Shown here: positions 46,480 to 55,020 of the stretch, piece after piece
Numbering within the stretch: position 1 is the stretch's first letter
How the letters are laid out: every line of letters begins with the position of its first letter
From: Symbiodinium sp. CCMP2592
Taxonomy: Eukaryota; Sar; Dinophyceae; Suessiales; Symbiodiniaceae
Direction: 5' to 3'
Assembly: GCA_905221615.1 (NCBI GenBank)
Contig: CAJNDT010000494.1
Span: 130,001 to 194,000 of the forward strand
DNA length: 64,000 bases
Notes under the pieces: generated by a model
Seen by the model: only the letters and a program-made list of their open reading frames with translations
What the model was told of the DNA's origin: nothing
Databases searched by the model: none
Position numbers and translations under genes: made by a program

Positions 46480-46731
46480 CTGAGGCCACATAGCTGCAAG
46501 CAAGTATGTAGGTCTACAAGCTTCTGTCGGCTTCGAGTTTCTTTAAGTCCGCCGAGGCCACAGGCCCAGGCGTTTTGGTGGTTACCTCAGGTACCTCCAC
46601 CTAATCCTCCTCCCTGCAGTCCAAATGTTTGGGGACACCCTGTTTTTGCGCTCGTTTGCCACCCCCTTGCCCGGCCTCCCCTCATTTTCTTTGATTTGCG
46701 GGCCTACCCGCCCCCTCCCAGGCCTCCTCCC

Positions 46732-46786
46732 CCTTTTTTTTTTCCTCCACCGTGCCCCCCCCTCCCCCTCCCCCCCCCCCTCCCCC
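46732..46786. repeat. T- and C-rich tract at the retroelement 3' junction
   Basis: Ten T residues, then a C-rich run broken by single T and ending CCCCC immediately before the LTR. The same kind of tract flanks the 5' LTR. Confidence 0.85.
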
Positions 46787-47034
46787 TGTGCCGATACACC
46801 CCCAAGGGATACTCCTTGTAAGGAGGTGTATGACCAGTTATTCCCTAAGGATCAAAGGGCAGCGCCCTGCACACGGACAGTAGTTGTTTTGTCTTGCTAC
46901 GCAAGGAGAGCTTGTCTTGTCTCAATATGGTAAAACCACTGTGAGCCAATGGGCAGCGGAATGTATATGTATGAGCATGCAGCCATTGCTGTAGGTACCT
47001 GTTAGAGCTACCCCTTTAGAGGTTTATGGTTTCA
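46787..47034 (-). repeat. 3' LTR of the giant copia element
   Basis: 248 bp; on the minus strand it begins TGAAACC and ends GGCACA (TG...CA). It differs from the 5' LTR at 62,482-62,730 by two substitutions and one single-base gap, indicating a fairly recent insertion. Confidence 0.9.
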
Positions 47035-47341
47035 AACAGACACTAATTTTCTTTTACCGGAAGCATGGCCGCACATTCACACATATACTGTTATGCCCAC
47101 TGTCACAGTTGCGGAGTTTGGACTCATTATAAAAACAGCATATTATTTATGCTAGGTATAGCACTGAAGTACACTGCTGAGGACACTCCACTCATTTTGC
47201 ACACACACTCATGCATGTTGGTCAGAGAGATCATCTGTACAAGATCATGTCTGGTGATGTTTTCTACATCGAATTATGCAGCCTTTCACCTTGCTCTTGT
47301 TAGAGCTTTGTGAGTCACTATTGTGAAACTCTGAGATTCTC
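47035..47341 (-). other. Non-coding 3' internal region of the copia element
   Basis: This follows the last ORF and precedes the 3' LTR. It is conserved in the second copy (63,045-63,354). A purine-rich run (AAAAGAAAA on the minus strand, about 47,049-47,057) is the best polypurine-tract candidate but lies about 14 bp from the LTR, farther than usual. Confidence 0.6.
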
Positions 47342-48766
47342 TTATCTCAGATTTGGATCCAGGTTTGGATCATAGGCTCGAGCGTAGACGTTCGGATGTG
47401 GCTCATCCGGGTCTGAGTGGTCTTCTTCGGAACTTGAAAAGATTCCGAGTAATCTGTTCTCAGCCCTGGTGAAGGCGGCGTCTGCAGTATCATATCCATG
47501 GTTGGATGTTGTCGCCTTTGGCTCGGCCTTTGGAGCAGCTTGTGAGCTGGCTGGAGTTGCCTTGGCTTTTGCCGGTTGCGGCTGCTTAGCCTTTGCCCGT
47601 TCAGCCCTTCTTCTTTCAAGCTGTCCGTCTGAGGACGCCCATGATCTTTCACTTTCATCTCCTGAAGGAGATAAGGCGTGGGCATAAAGGCTATTCCAGT
47701 ACTGTGGTGCAGAAGGAGTTAGGACTTCTTCATTGTCAGATTCTGATTGGTCTTCCTCAGAGCTTTGGTCGTCAAAGAGTGTCTCGAGGACATTTTTGAG
47801 ATTGTTATTTCTTCGCTCTATCTCTAGTGAGGAATGGACCAATTGGTTAAAGACTGTCCTTGAGTCCTTCAGTGCTGTTAGAAGGATTTCCACTCTGGAT
47901 AGAGTATCTTGGATGGTGTCAAGATGTTCCTTTCTTTCCTCCTTGTCTCTCTGGATAGAGCCTCGCAATGCTTGTGCGATTCTGAGGAGGTCTGTGTATT
48001 TCGCAAGAGGCATAGTTACCGTTTGATTGTCATGTATGACAGTTGTTTCGTCGCCGCTTAAGTTCCTGAATAGGACTTCCACGACTGGTAGGAACTCCGT
48101 GCTCCACGGTTCCTCTTCATCATATGTTTCTACGTGCTGTAGCACGCGTTGTGTAAACTGGCCGGCTGCTTCTACCGTTGCATCGATAGAGCTGACGTGT
48201 CTTGCTACTATGTTTCGGCACGTAACGTTAATTGCCTGGCCTTGATTGGCTTCGTCAAGTGCAGCGTCTGCATAGGTGCAGAGTCCACTGTTGTGGGCTT
48301 CTCTAGCTGCCTTTCGTTGAATGCGCCGATTTTGACCTCCTCTTCTGGTAGGACCTTTTGGTCTTGGAGGATCAGAAGGTACTGTTCCTTTCGCCTTTGG
48401 CGGAGGACTCTTAGGTGGAGGTGACATGTTTGCCTTGTTAGGCCCTGGTGGCATTGCCTTGGGCGCTGATGACGATGCGGCACTTGAGAGTGCAGATGTA
48501 CCTCTGGCTTTTGCCGAGGATCCCTTGGGGATCGATGTATAGGTAATCTGCATGGCTTCCTCGGCCATTTGTGCATGCAAGGCATCCTGGAATAATTGTG
48601 TCATGTGAGGAGTGTTACTTGCATCATCGTAGGTCTGGAAGCGCTCAATGTCTCTTTCGGTGCCACGTGGTCGTGTATCACCTCTTTGGAAAGGATCGTT
48701 CCTGCGAATCTCCGCAACTTGTACTGCATGGAGGCAGTTTTTGCACAGCACCTTCCTTGCAAACAT
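47342..48766 (-). CDS. Extra ORF 2 of the copia element (474 codons)
   Basis: The first residues read MFARKVLCKNCLHAVQVAE, which completes a zinc-binding-like H/C pattern begun at the end of the upstream ORF in another frame, so the two were probably one polyprotein. The middle is Pro/Lys-rich low complexity (about residues 85-150). A helical, likely coiled-coil region follows (about 270-355), then an acidic Ser/Glu-rich tail. No enzyme motif is seen. The last 215 or so residues are conserved in the neighbouring copy at 63,355-64,000, including reading frame, which argues for function. Its position between pol and the LTR is that of an env-like ORF. Confidence 0.7.
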   Translation of the reverse strand: MFARKVLCKNCLHAVQVAEIRRNDPFQRGDTRPRGTERDIERFQTYDDASNTPHMTQLFQDALHAQMAEEAMQITYTSIPKGSSAKARGTSALSSAASSSAPKAMPPGPNKANMSPPPKSPPPKAKGTVPSDPPRPKGPTRRGGQNRRIQRKAAREAHNSGLCTYADAALDEANQGQAINVTCRNIVARHVSSIDATVEAAGQFTQRVLQHVETYDEEEPWSTEFLPVVEVLFRNLSGDETTVIHDNQTVTMPLAKYTDLLRIAQALRGSIQRDKEERKEHLDTIQDTLSRVEILLTALKDSRTVFNQLVHSSLEIERRNNNLKNVLETLFDDQSSEEDQSESDNEEVLTPSAPQYWNSLYAHALSPSGDESERSWASSDGQLERRRAERAKAKQPQPAKAKATPASSQAAPKAEPKATTSNHGYDTADAAFTRAENRLLGIFSSSEEDHSDPDEPHPNVYARAYDPNLDPNLR

Positions 48767-51700
48767 CTCTTGCTTGCTTGAGCTGGTAACAGCTGTCTGA
48801 GAGATGGTAGACTTCGCTTCGGGAAGTATGCCAGATAGGTCGCAGATCAGTTGTTTCTCCGGAATTGACCCTGTTGGGTCCTAAAGGTTCACGCGTCTGC
48901 GGTTCATCCTCGGGTTCGAGGAATGGAACTCTTTGGTTCGCTGCTGCTCTTGATTTTGGTTGTTGGCGCTCCATACATCTGATAGGAGGCCTGGTAATCT
49001 GCTTCCACATCCAGTGTAAGCCCATTAGCAGCAGGAACACATTCCACGTGATGCTGAAGACGGAGAAGTCTTGCTCACTGGTTAGTGAGTCTGGAAGTGA
49101 AGTTTCATCAGTCTTGGTAGACTCTGCGTTTGCTCCACCTCGGTTGCGGTGTCCGAACCAGCCCGACAACCCCGCTGCTGTAGCAGCTGTTCTGAGTGCC
49201 TTGCCGCTCGGAGCAGACGGTGGACGCGATGCCTTCCTTCTTCTTCTCCGGCTGGAGGATTCGTCCTCTTGTTCCTCTTCATCTCTCTGAGCAGACATCA
49301 AGTTTGATGTTTCTCTTTCGTGTTCTTCGATGTCACTTTTTGTTGGTGACGGTTCTTCTTCTAGTCCATCCAGCTCTTCCAAAGACATGTTGAGCTTGTC
49401 AACAATATTGGTTCTTTGAGGCCTGGACCTTGATCTTGGTAGATCTTGTTGTGAAGAGGACGATGATTCCTGGTTCCTTCTTGGAGGAGGACCTTCAGGC
49501 TCGCTGGGACGTTCAGGCTGTGGCCACTCCCAGAATCTTCCATATCTGTGATGGCTACCTGATGGTTGCGATTTGTCGTACCAGCTGTTGCCGGATGAGT
49601 AAACGAATGAATCGTTGTAACCCCAGTATTCAGCATTACGCTGCTTGTAAGCCTTTCGCTTGTCAGCGATCTTTTGGACCTGGGCATCTGACCGGTTGTG
49701 TTTCCCTTTTGTAAGGATTGGTTGTATCGTGAAGCCCAAAGGGCTGTGCCAATCTTTGTCAGTGGGACTCAACCATAGGTCAAGGTTAGAAAAAGTTGAA
49801 TAGTACTGCTTGACTGAGACAAACAGACGGATATCAATATCCCTGTTGTTGTTCGTGTCCTGCCACATATCTGAGATTCGTTCCCAGTATGTTCTTTCGG
49901 CGGCAGGTGTGACCTCTCTTGGACTAGGTGACGCCGTGTGCGGCGTTTTACTCCAGTCAAGGATATAACTGTTGATACAGTCAAGGTCAGCAACTTTCTT
50001 CGCCGGGTCCGCCGGTAGACGATCTGCACGTGCCAGTCTGTGCTGGTCGGAGTTGTTCAAGCAAAGATGTCGCACTTGTGAGTGCCTTCCTGCTATTTTG
50101 TTGAATGCTGCAAGTTTCTTCTCCAGGTATAGAGAAAACAAACTGTTTCGCGGGTGAACGTCTCCACCTTTTAAGGTGAGCCTCGACGCAATATTATTGA
50201 GATCTCCCGCTATTACATCCGGTTTAAAAGGGAGAACCTCGTTGAGGAACGCGTTCACCAGTTCGCGTCTCTGTTCTTCCTTATGAGTCATGAACGAGTT
50301 GAAATGGACGATCGCAATGGTGATGACCTTGTAAGGCCCTTTTGTACACCACATCTCGTCAAGATCGTTCGATGCTTCTTGTGAGAAGATCTCTGCGTAT
50401 GACTCAAAGTCTTCCTCTGGTGGCTCATCACCCTCGACATGGCCGTTCCATTCACAGAGAATCGGCGAGGGGTCGAGGTTCGACAGTGTCAGGCACGCCT
50501 CTGGTGAGAGGTAAGAGCCATCAGTGGGTCCATCCTTGTCAGGATTTTTGCCCTTGAGTGGGTCATATCCGATAATCTGCATGAACTCGTCTCTCGTCAT
50601 CCTTTGGCCAGAATATGGGTGGACCCATTCTTTTGCCTCTGGTATGGTACTGTGGTACCCAAAGGTGAGGCGGCATACCGCACCGTGGCATGCCCACAGT
50701 CGCTTCTTGGGACCACCATTCTTAGGCTTCATTGTTCGATGACGGTAAAAGTGGTGGACGAGAGCGATGTCTGTTGTTGGGTCACCCTTGACTCCAATAT
50801 ACATTGAGGGTGCCTCAGGCTCCTTGGGAGGAGAATGGATTAGCATCCCCCTGTATTCATGTTGTCGCATGGTTGCGATCGAATACTCTGACGCAAGTGC
50901 TCCTGCCTCGAGTACGAGGGTAATATGAGCTGAATTGTTGAAGCACATGTCAATAAGAGGGTGATAATCGAATCCCTTCTCAGGTTTGAGCTTCTTTTTG
51001 GGATTCCCTGCGGGCACCGGCGCTCGATCCATATTTCCCCAGTTGAATACCACTAGGTTTAGCGATACGCTGTCTGGGTTTGAGCCTTCAATGTATTCTC
51101 TCTTCTCATTAACACCGGCCATCCTATTGCGAACTATCTCGTAATGTGCGTCGAGCACCAGTTTGTCTTCGTAGCCAGTAAGAGAGAGAAAAGAAGCCGG
51201 GTGGCTTGTTCTAGAGTCCTTGATATTGATGTGACTCTTGTTAATGCTCTTGTATTCCTCCAGGGTTGGAGCCTCTGTGGAGCTGTCATACGTATTCGGA
51301 GGATTGTTCCTAATATCATCAAGGCTGCATGGATCAACGCCTGGATGGTCCTTTTCGAACAGACTTCTTGCGTGTTCGCAATACATGTTGATTTTCTGGA
51401 CTGCCAAATCTACGTCCTCATGTGTGAGGATGGCCTCGTATAAAAACTGACGCTCTTCTGAGGTCATTCCTGCTCTCACTTTGGAGGTCTCAAGGCAATC
51501 GATTGGCAAGACGCACTCGCACATCCGTTGTTTACCCTGTGGGGTAAGTCGACAGTCTGCACATACAATCGTTCCACAGGAATAGCAAAAATAGCCTGTA
51601 GGCTGTTTGCAGAGATCGCAGAGAGGATTGTCTGGTCGAGGCAACATTCGTATCCTTTGGTTAAGGCTCATGGCTGTCCTGCGTACTCCTACAAATCTCT

Positions 51701-54266
51701 CCTTGTTAGGAGGCGCAGAGGAGGAAGATGCCGACTCTCTGGGTCTGTCCCACTCCTCTTCGTCAGGAGCCTCAGAATCTTTGATCATGAGTGGACTTCG
51801 GATTTTTCGATTCCATCGACTAACCCAGATTCTTTCTTGCATTTCCTGTTGCATAGCCGGGTTAGACGGTGACTTCGAGATTCGGTGCTTGGTATTTTCT
51901 CGAATTCGAGCGCTGATGCGCTCATGTTCTCTTACGAGATCTTCCTCATCAGCAGGCTCCTCGTATTCGAGGTTGAGCTTGCTTCTGTTGACTCGATAAT
52001 AGGTTTCTGTTTCAGGATCGAAGAGAACTAGGAATTTTTCCTTCTCCTTTTTAGGAGATTTTGGTTTCCTTGGCTCTTCGTCTGAACTCTGAACATATTC
52101 TGTTTCAGGCTTTGGTTGGTCAAGTTTGACCTTCTCAAGTTTCTCTGTGATCTCTTCCGTGGGAGATTCTTTCTTCTCCTCTGACGCTGCAGGTGCAGAG
52201 TTCGTCTTGTGAGACGGATTAACATCAACTCGGAGTTCTGAGGATGACGAAGATTTTGAGCTCTTTTCGCTCTTCTCGCTCTTTTCGCTTGATGCCGACT
52301 CAACGTCTGATTCTTCGTCACAATCCTGGTTAGGATCTGGTTCCTCAGGTTCCGTCTCTGTTCCAGAAGATTCTTCCTTGGGAGGAACTACGTTGGCAGA
52401 AGTATCCTGGACAGGTTCTGGAGGTTTGTGACCTGTCGTTATCTTAAGAACTTCAGTGGCGCTTCTGGTGCCGTCGGAGTTCCAGAGCTGTCCCATAAGA
52501 CTGTCCGGATCCTTGTCGGCCTCGGCCTGCCGGGCGAGCTTGGATCTCGGATGGATCTCCTTTGCAGTTGTCTCCGTTTTCGGAGGTACTTCACCTGCAG
52601 AAGCGGTTTGCTCCAGGTTTGGAGCTGTGTCAGCCTCTGTATTTGGAAGAGAGAAGGACTTCTTGTGAGAAGATCTAGCCTTGGGAGGCTCTGGAGGCAG
52701 ATTTCGCCTTGACATCTTGCGAAGTGTCGATTCGATCTCTTGGCCGTAATTTGAGCACCATTTCTTCGACTCGTAAGTCGCTGACGGCATCTGTTCGGAG
52801 CAGTGGTCTGCCCACCATGGTCCGATGCTCTTGAGCTCATCGTATTGCGATGATACCCAGAGTGTTTCAGAGGGTGCAAATACGGCGCTAAGAGTACGGG
52901 CATGCACTACCTCTGGTGTAGCAAACATCCCTGCTTGGGACTGCCACATGTTTGTGACTTCGTTCACTACGTTATTTGCGTCGAATACTAGGAGCAGTGC
53001 CTTGTTGGCACGCAACAAAGTCGGATTAGGATTCGCCAGGTTTAGCGTTGAAAACTGAACAGTGTCCCTATTGGAACGACTGTTTTCATTCACGAGAGCT
53101 TGAAGACCTGGTGAGGTAACCACCTGCGATAGGAGGTTTGATGGTACCAGACCATGCCTCAGGATTGAGGATAATGCCTGTAAGTCCGTGGCATGCATGA
53201 TGTAACAAGGGTTGTTCTGTCGAACAAAATCTTCCATGCCTACGGGCCTTGGCGCGTTAGTGGAGAGACGCTGTGCATGGGACTGCACAGGATTGCTCCC
53301 CGTTGCCATGAAGTCTGAGATGGTCATGTGTGACCTTGGCCTCTCTTCTTCAGGATCTGGTTCTTCAGCTCTTGGTAGAGTTCGTCGTGAACCGTGTCCT
53401 CCCACTGCCGAGAGGAAAAGTTTGGTCATGGTCATCACATTTGCATCCTGTGGGATGGTAATGGCGGCAACTGTTGTTTCGGCCTTGCCATCTTGGTCAT
53501 AAACCATAGTGACCACGAACCTGGACTTAGTGTTAAGGAGAACACCAAGCGCGATCTCTTGTGGTGAATATTGTGCGAGCTCTGCATCGGCCAACTTGGA
53601 CATGTCCAGAAGATAATTGTGTTGGCCAGCAAAGAGATCTTGGCGCTGATTCTGAAGGTGTCTTGTTGAGTGTGCCAACCACCTTCCGACCTTGTTGGTC
53701 TTGGAAAGAATGTGGAAGCACATCTCTGGTGAGAGACCTGTTACCTCTACCAGTCTTGGCACTGAGGAGGAATAGTCATATTCTCCAGATGCATCAAGAC
53801 TCACACATTGTTTTACCTCCTGTGGGAGGCCAGTCTGAAGGTGATGTGCAAGCATCGTACAAAACTGGCGTGGATCACGAGCGTGATTACCCACGTTGTT
53901 ATCCCAGTATAGAAGGGGACTGTTGTCCCATGGTCCTTGAAGGATTCCTTCGTAGAGCCTGACTCCATGTTTGGAGATTGGAGTGAGCCTTGCTCGACTC
54001 GCATGGCCACATCGTAAGATTAGGTCAGCAAGATCTCTTGGACGCGGATTGAACACCTGTTGGTGACCCATGTAAATGTATGGAGGCTCATTATTTTTCT
54101 CACGTTTGTGAAATCGATGTCCACCGTGTTCGGTGTGTCGACGTGATGCGTCCCGACGAGACTCCGGGTAAGAGCTATCCATGTGTGGATGTCGCTCATG
54201 GTACGCCTGTACTGCCCTTGGTAGGGCGTGTCCATCACGGCTACGGAAGTTTGATCGTGTGCTCAT
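48678..54266 (-). CDS. Extra ORF 1 of the copia element: ART/Tpt1-like, zinc-binding, EEP-like and membrane segments
   Basis: About 1,860 residues from the first ATG at 54,266 (the frame is open a little further upstream). Positions below count from 54,311. Residues 369-490 (MHATDLQALSSILRHGLVP, then VQFST) resemble the H...L..ILR.GL core of Tpt1/KptA-type ADP-ribosyltransferase folds. Residues 540-860 are acidic and low complexity. Residues 897-940 hold CDLC, CYSC and CADC pairs, a zinc-binding or B-box-like unit. Residues 1082-1526 carry EEP-nuclease landmarks: VVFNWG, a LEAG glutamate, VIAGDLN and a final DWHSPLG. Residues 1750-1769 are a hydrophobic membrane segment. The frame ends in an H..C motif that continues in the next ORF by a +1 shift. 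Domain calls are by eye. Confidence 0.65.
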   Translation of the reverse strand: MSTRSNFRSRDGHALPRAVQAYHERHPHMDSSYPESRRDASRRHTEHGGHRFHKREKNNEPPYIYMGHQQVFNPRPRDLADLILRCGHASRARLTPISKHGVRLYEGILQGPWDNSPLLYWDNNVGNHARDPRQFCTMLAHHLQTGLPQEVKQCVSLDASGEYDYSSSVPRLVEVTGLSPEMCFHILSKTNKVGRWLAHSTRHLQNQRQDLFAGQHNYLLDMSKLADAELAQYSPQEIALGVLLNTKSRFVVTMVYDQDGKAETTVAAITIPQDANVMTMTKLFLSAVGGHGSRRTLPRAEEPDPEEERPRSHMTISDFMATGSNPVQSHAQRLSTNAPRPVGMEDFVRQNNPCYIMHATDLQALSSILRHGLVPSNLLSQVVTSPGLQALVNENSRSNRDTVQFSTLNLANPNPTLLRANKALLLVFDANNVVNEVTNMWQSQAGMFATPEVVHARTLSAVFAPSETLWVSSQYDELKSIGPWWADHCSEQMPSATYESKKWCSNYGQEIESTLRKMSRRNLPPEPPKARSSHKKSFSLPNTEADTAPNLEQTASAGEVPPKTETTAKEIHPRSKLARQAEADKDPDSLMGQLWNSDGTRSATEVLKITTGHKPPEPVQDTSANVVPPKEESSGTETEPEEPDPNQDCDEESDVESASSEKSEKSEKSSKSSSSSELRVDVNPSHKTNSAPAASEEKKESPTEEITEKLEKVKLDQPKPETEYVQSSDEEPRKPKSPKKEKEKFLVLFDPETETYYRVNRSKLNLEYEEPADEEDLVREHERISARIRENTKHRISKSPSNPAMQQEMQERIWVSRWNRKIRSPLMIKDSEAPDEEEWDRPRESASSSSAPPNKERFVGVRRTAMSLNQRIRMLPRPDNPLCDLCKQPTGYFCYSCGTIVCADCRLTPQGKQRMCECVLPIDCLETSKVRAGMTSEERQFLYEAILTHEDVDLAVQKINMYCEHARSLFEKDHPGVDPCSLDDIRNNPPNTYDSSTEAPTLEEYKSINKSHINIKDSRTSHPASFLSLTGYEDKLVLDAHYEIVRNRMAGVNEKREYIEGSNPDSVSLNLVVFNWGNMDRAPVPAGNPKKKLKPEKGFDYHPLIDMCFNNSAHITLVLEAGALASEYSIATMRQHEYRGMLIHSPPKEPEAPSMYIGVKGDPTTDIALVHHFYRHRTMKPKNGGPKKRLWACHGAVCRLTFGYHSTIPEAKEWVHPYSGQRMTRDEFMQIIGYDPLKGKNPDKDGPTDGSYLSPEACLTLSNLDPSPILCEWNGHVEGDEPPEEDFESYAEIFSQEASNDLDEMWCTKGPYKVITIAIVHFNSFMTHKEEQRRELVNAFLNEVLPFKPDVIAGDLNNIASRLTLKGGDVHPRNSLFSLYLEKKLAAFNKIAGRHSQVRHLCLNNSDQHRLARADRLPADPAKKVADLDCINSYILDWSKTPHTASPSPREVTPAAERTYWERISDMWQDTNNNRDIDIRLFVSVKQYYSTFSNLDLWLSPTDKDWHSPLGFTIQPILTKGKHNRSDAQVQKIADKRKAYKQRNAEYWGYNDSFVYSSGNSWYDKSQPSGSHHRYGRFWEWPQPERPSEPEGPPPRRNQESSSSSQQDLPRSRSRPQRTNIVDKLNMSLEELDGLEEEPSPTKSDIEEHERETSNLMSAQRDEEEQEDESSSRRRRRKASRPPSAPSGKALRTAATAAGLSGWFGHRNRGGANAESTKTDETSLPDSLTSEQDFSVFSITWNVFLLLMGLHWMWKQITRPPIRCMERQQPKSRAAANQRVPFLEPEDEPQTREPLGPNRVNSGETTDLRPIWHTSRSEVYHLSDSCYQLKQARDVCKEGAVQKLPPCSTSCGDSQERSFPKR

Positions 54267-54489
54267 TACGGCACGATGACCAAACAGGATCAGGAATGCT
54301 TGGTAGCTCAAAAGGCTGATTGCTGTGAAGCTCGAGGCTGAAAGCGGCTGCGGATGATGCAGAACATATAGTTCTCATGAACATGTTTGATCTTGATGAA
54401 AACGCAGCTTGCAGACACAAATTTTCTTTTAGACGAAAAACAGTCTAAATAGAAAATCCAGCACATGGTTGTGCTGCCAGCAAACAAGA

Positions 54490-55020
54490 CTACCACCATG
54501 TTCCTTGGCAGTAAAATAATCGGTAAATCTCTGTTGAGACATCAATTCCAAGGAAAGCTACCGCTGTAGCGGCATTCCTAAGGTTGTCTATAATCCACCG
54601 AACAGTGAAAGCTTTATGTTGAAGGAGTTCACGGAAGGGTGGATGAATGTCTGTTTCTGGTAAGTTTCCTGTTTCCAGAGCCTTGATAAGCTCATCAGGT
54701 TGTGCCGAATGCTTTGTTAATGCATCAGCTAGGCAATACTTCGAGCTTACATGAGCTAGGTCATCTAAGATCCAGAGTTGGATTCTTTACGAAGCATCTG
54801 TATAAGATGGTGAGTTTCCTTCTGCTCTGGAAGGTGTGTCGTGCCTGCTGTTGTCACAAGATTGTTCGCATCTGTTCTGATATGTATAGGTACGGTCTCT
54901 GATGAGAGATCTGCCCAAAGTCCCTTGAGGAACAGGCAGGTACCAAAGCAACGCATCAGTGCGTTAAGCTCTGCCACTGTTGTGGACATTGTGGTTGTCG
55001 TAATCTTGTGAGACTCATAT
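54490..55020 (-). pseudogene. RNase H C-terminal part of pol, broken by two frameshifts
   Basis: The pol frame leaves its true path near 55,020. RNase H continues in another frame at 54,765-54,989 (STTVAELNALMRCFGT, with the conserved AEL), then shifts again near 54,793 into HVSSKYCLADALTK, the copia-type ADALTK hallmark, and stops at 54,490. Both shifts are one base. They could be mutations or assembly errors. Confidence 0.75.

Noticed and set aside
5491-45166. Inverted-repeat elements as introner elements that created the introns
   Set aside because: The inverted repeats lie inside introns and not at the splice borders, so they look like later insertions.
1-46480. Plant nuclear DNA as the source (TTTAGGG repeats, copia elements)
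   Set aside because: Majority GC/GA donors with AG|G acceptors, micro-exons with interspersed telomere-like units, and methyltransferase-like and cargo-bearing copia elements fit dinoflagellates better. This is not proven.
54266-54311. Start of the first cargo ORF at 54,311
   Set aside because: That codon is TTG; the first ATG in frame is at 54,266, so the CDS was placed there. For the same reason gag was started at 62,379 and not 62,406.
48027-54319. Many plus-strand ORFs of 60-140 codons opposite the copia ORFs
   Set aside because: They are antisense shadows of the long minus-strand ORFs and carry no motifs.
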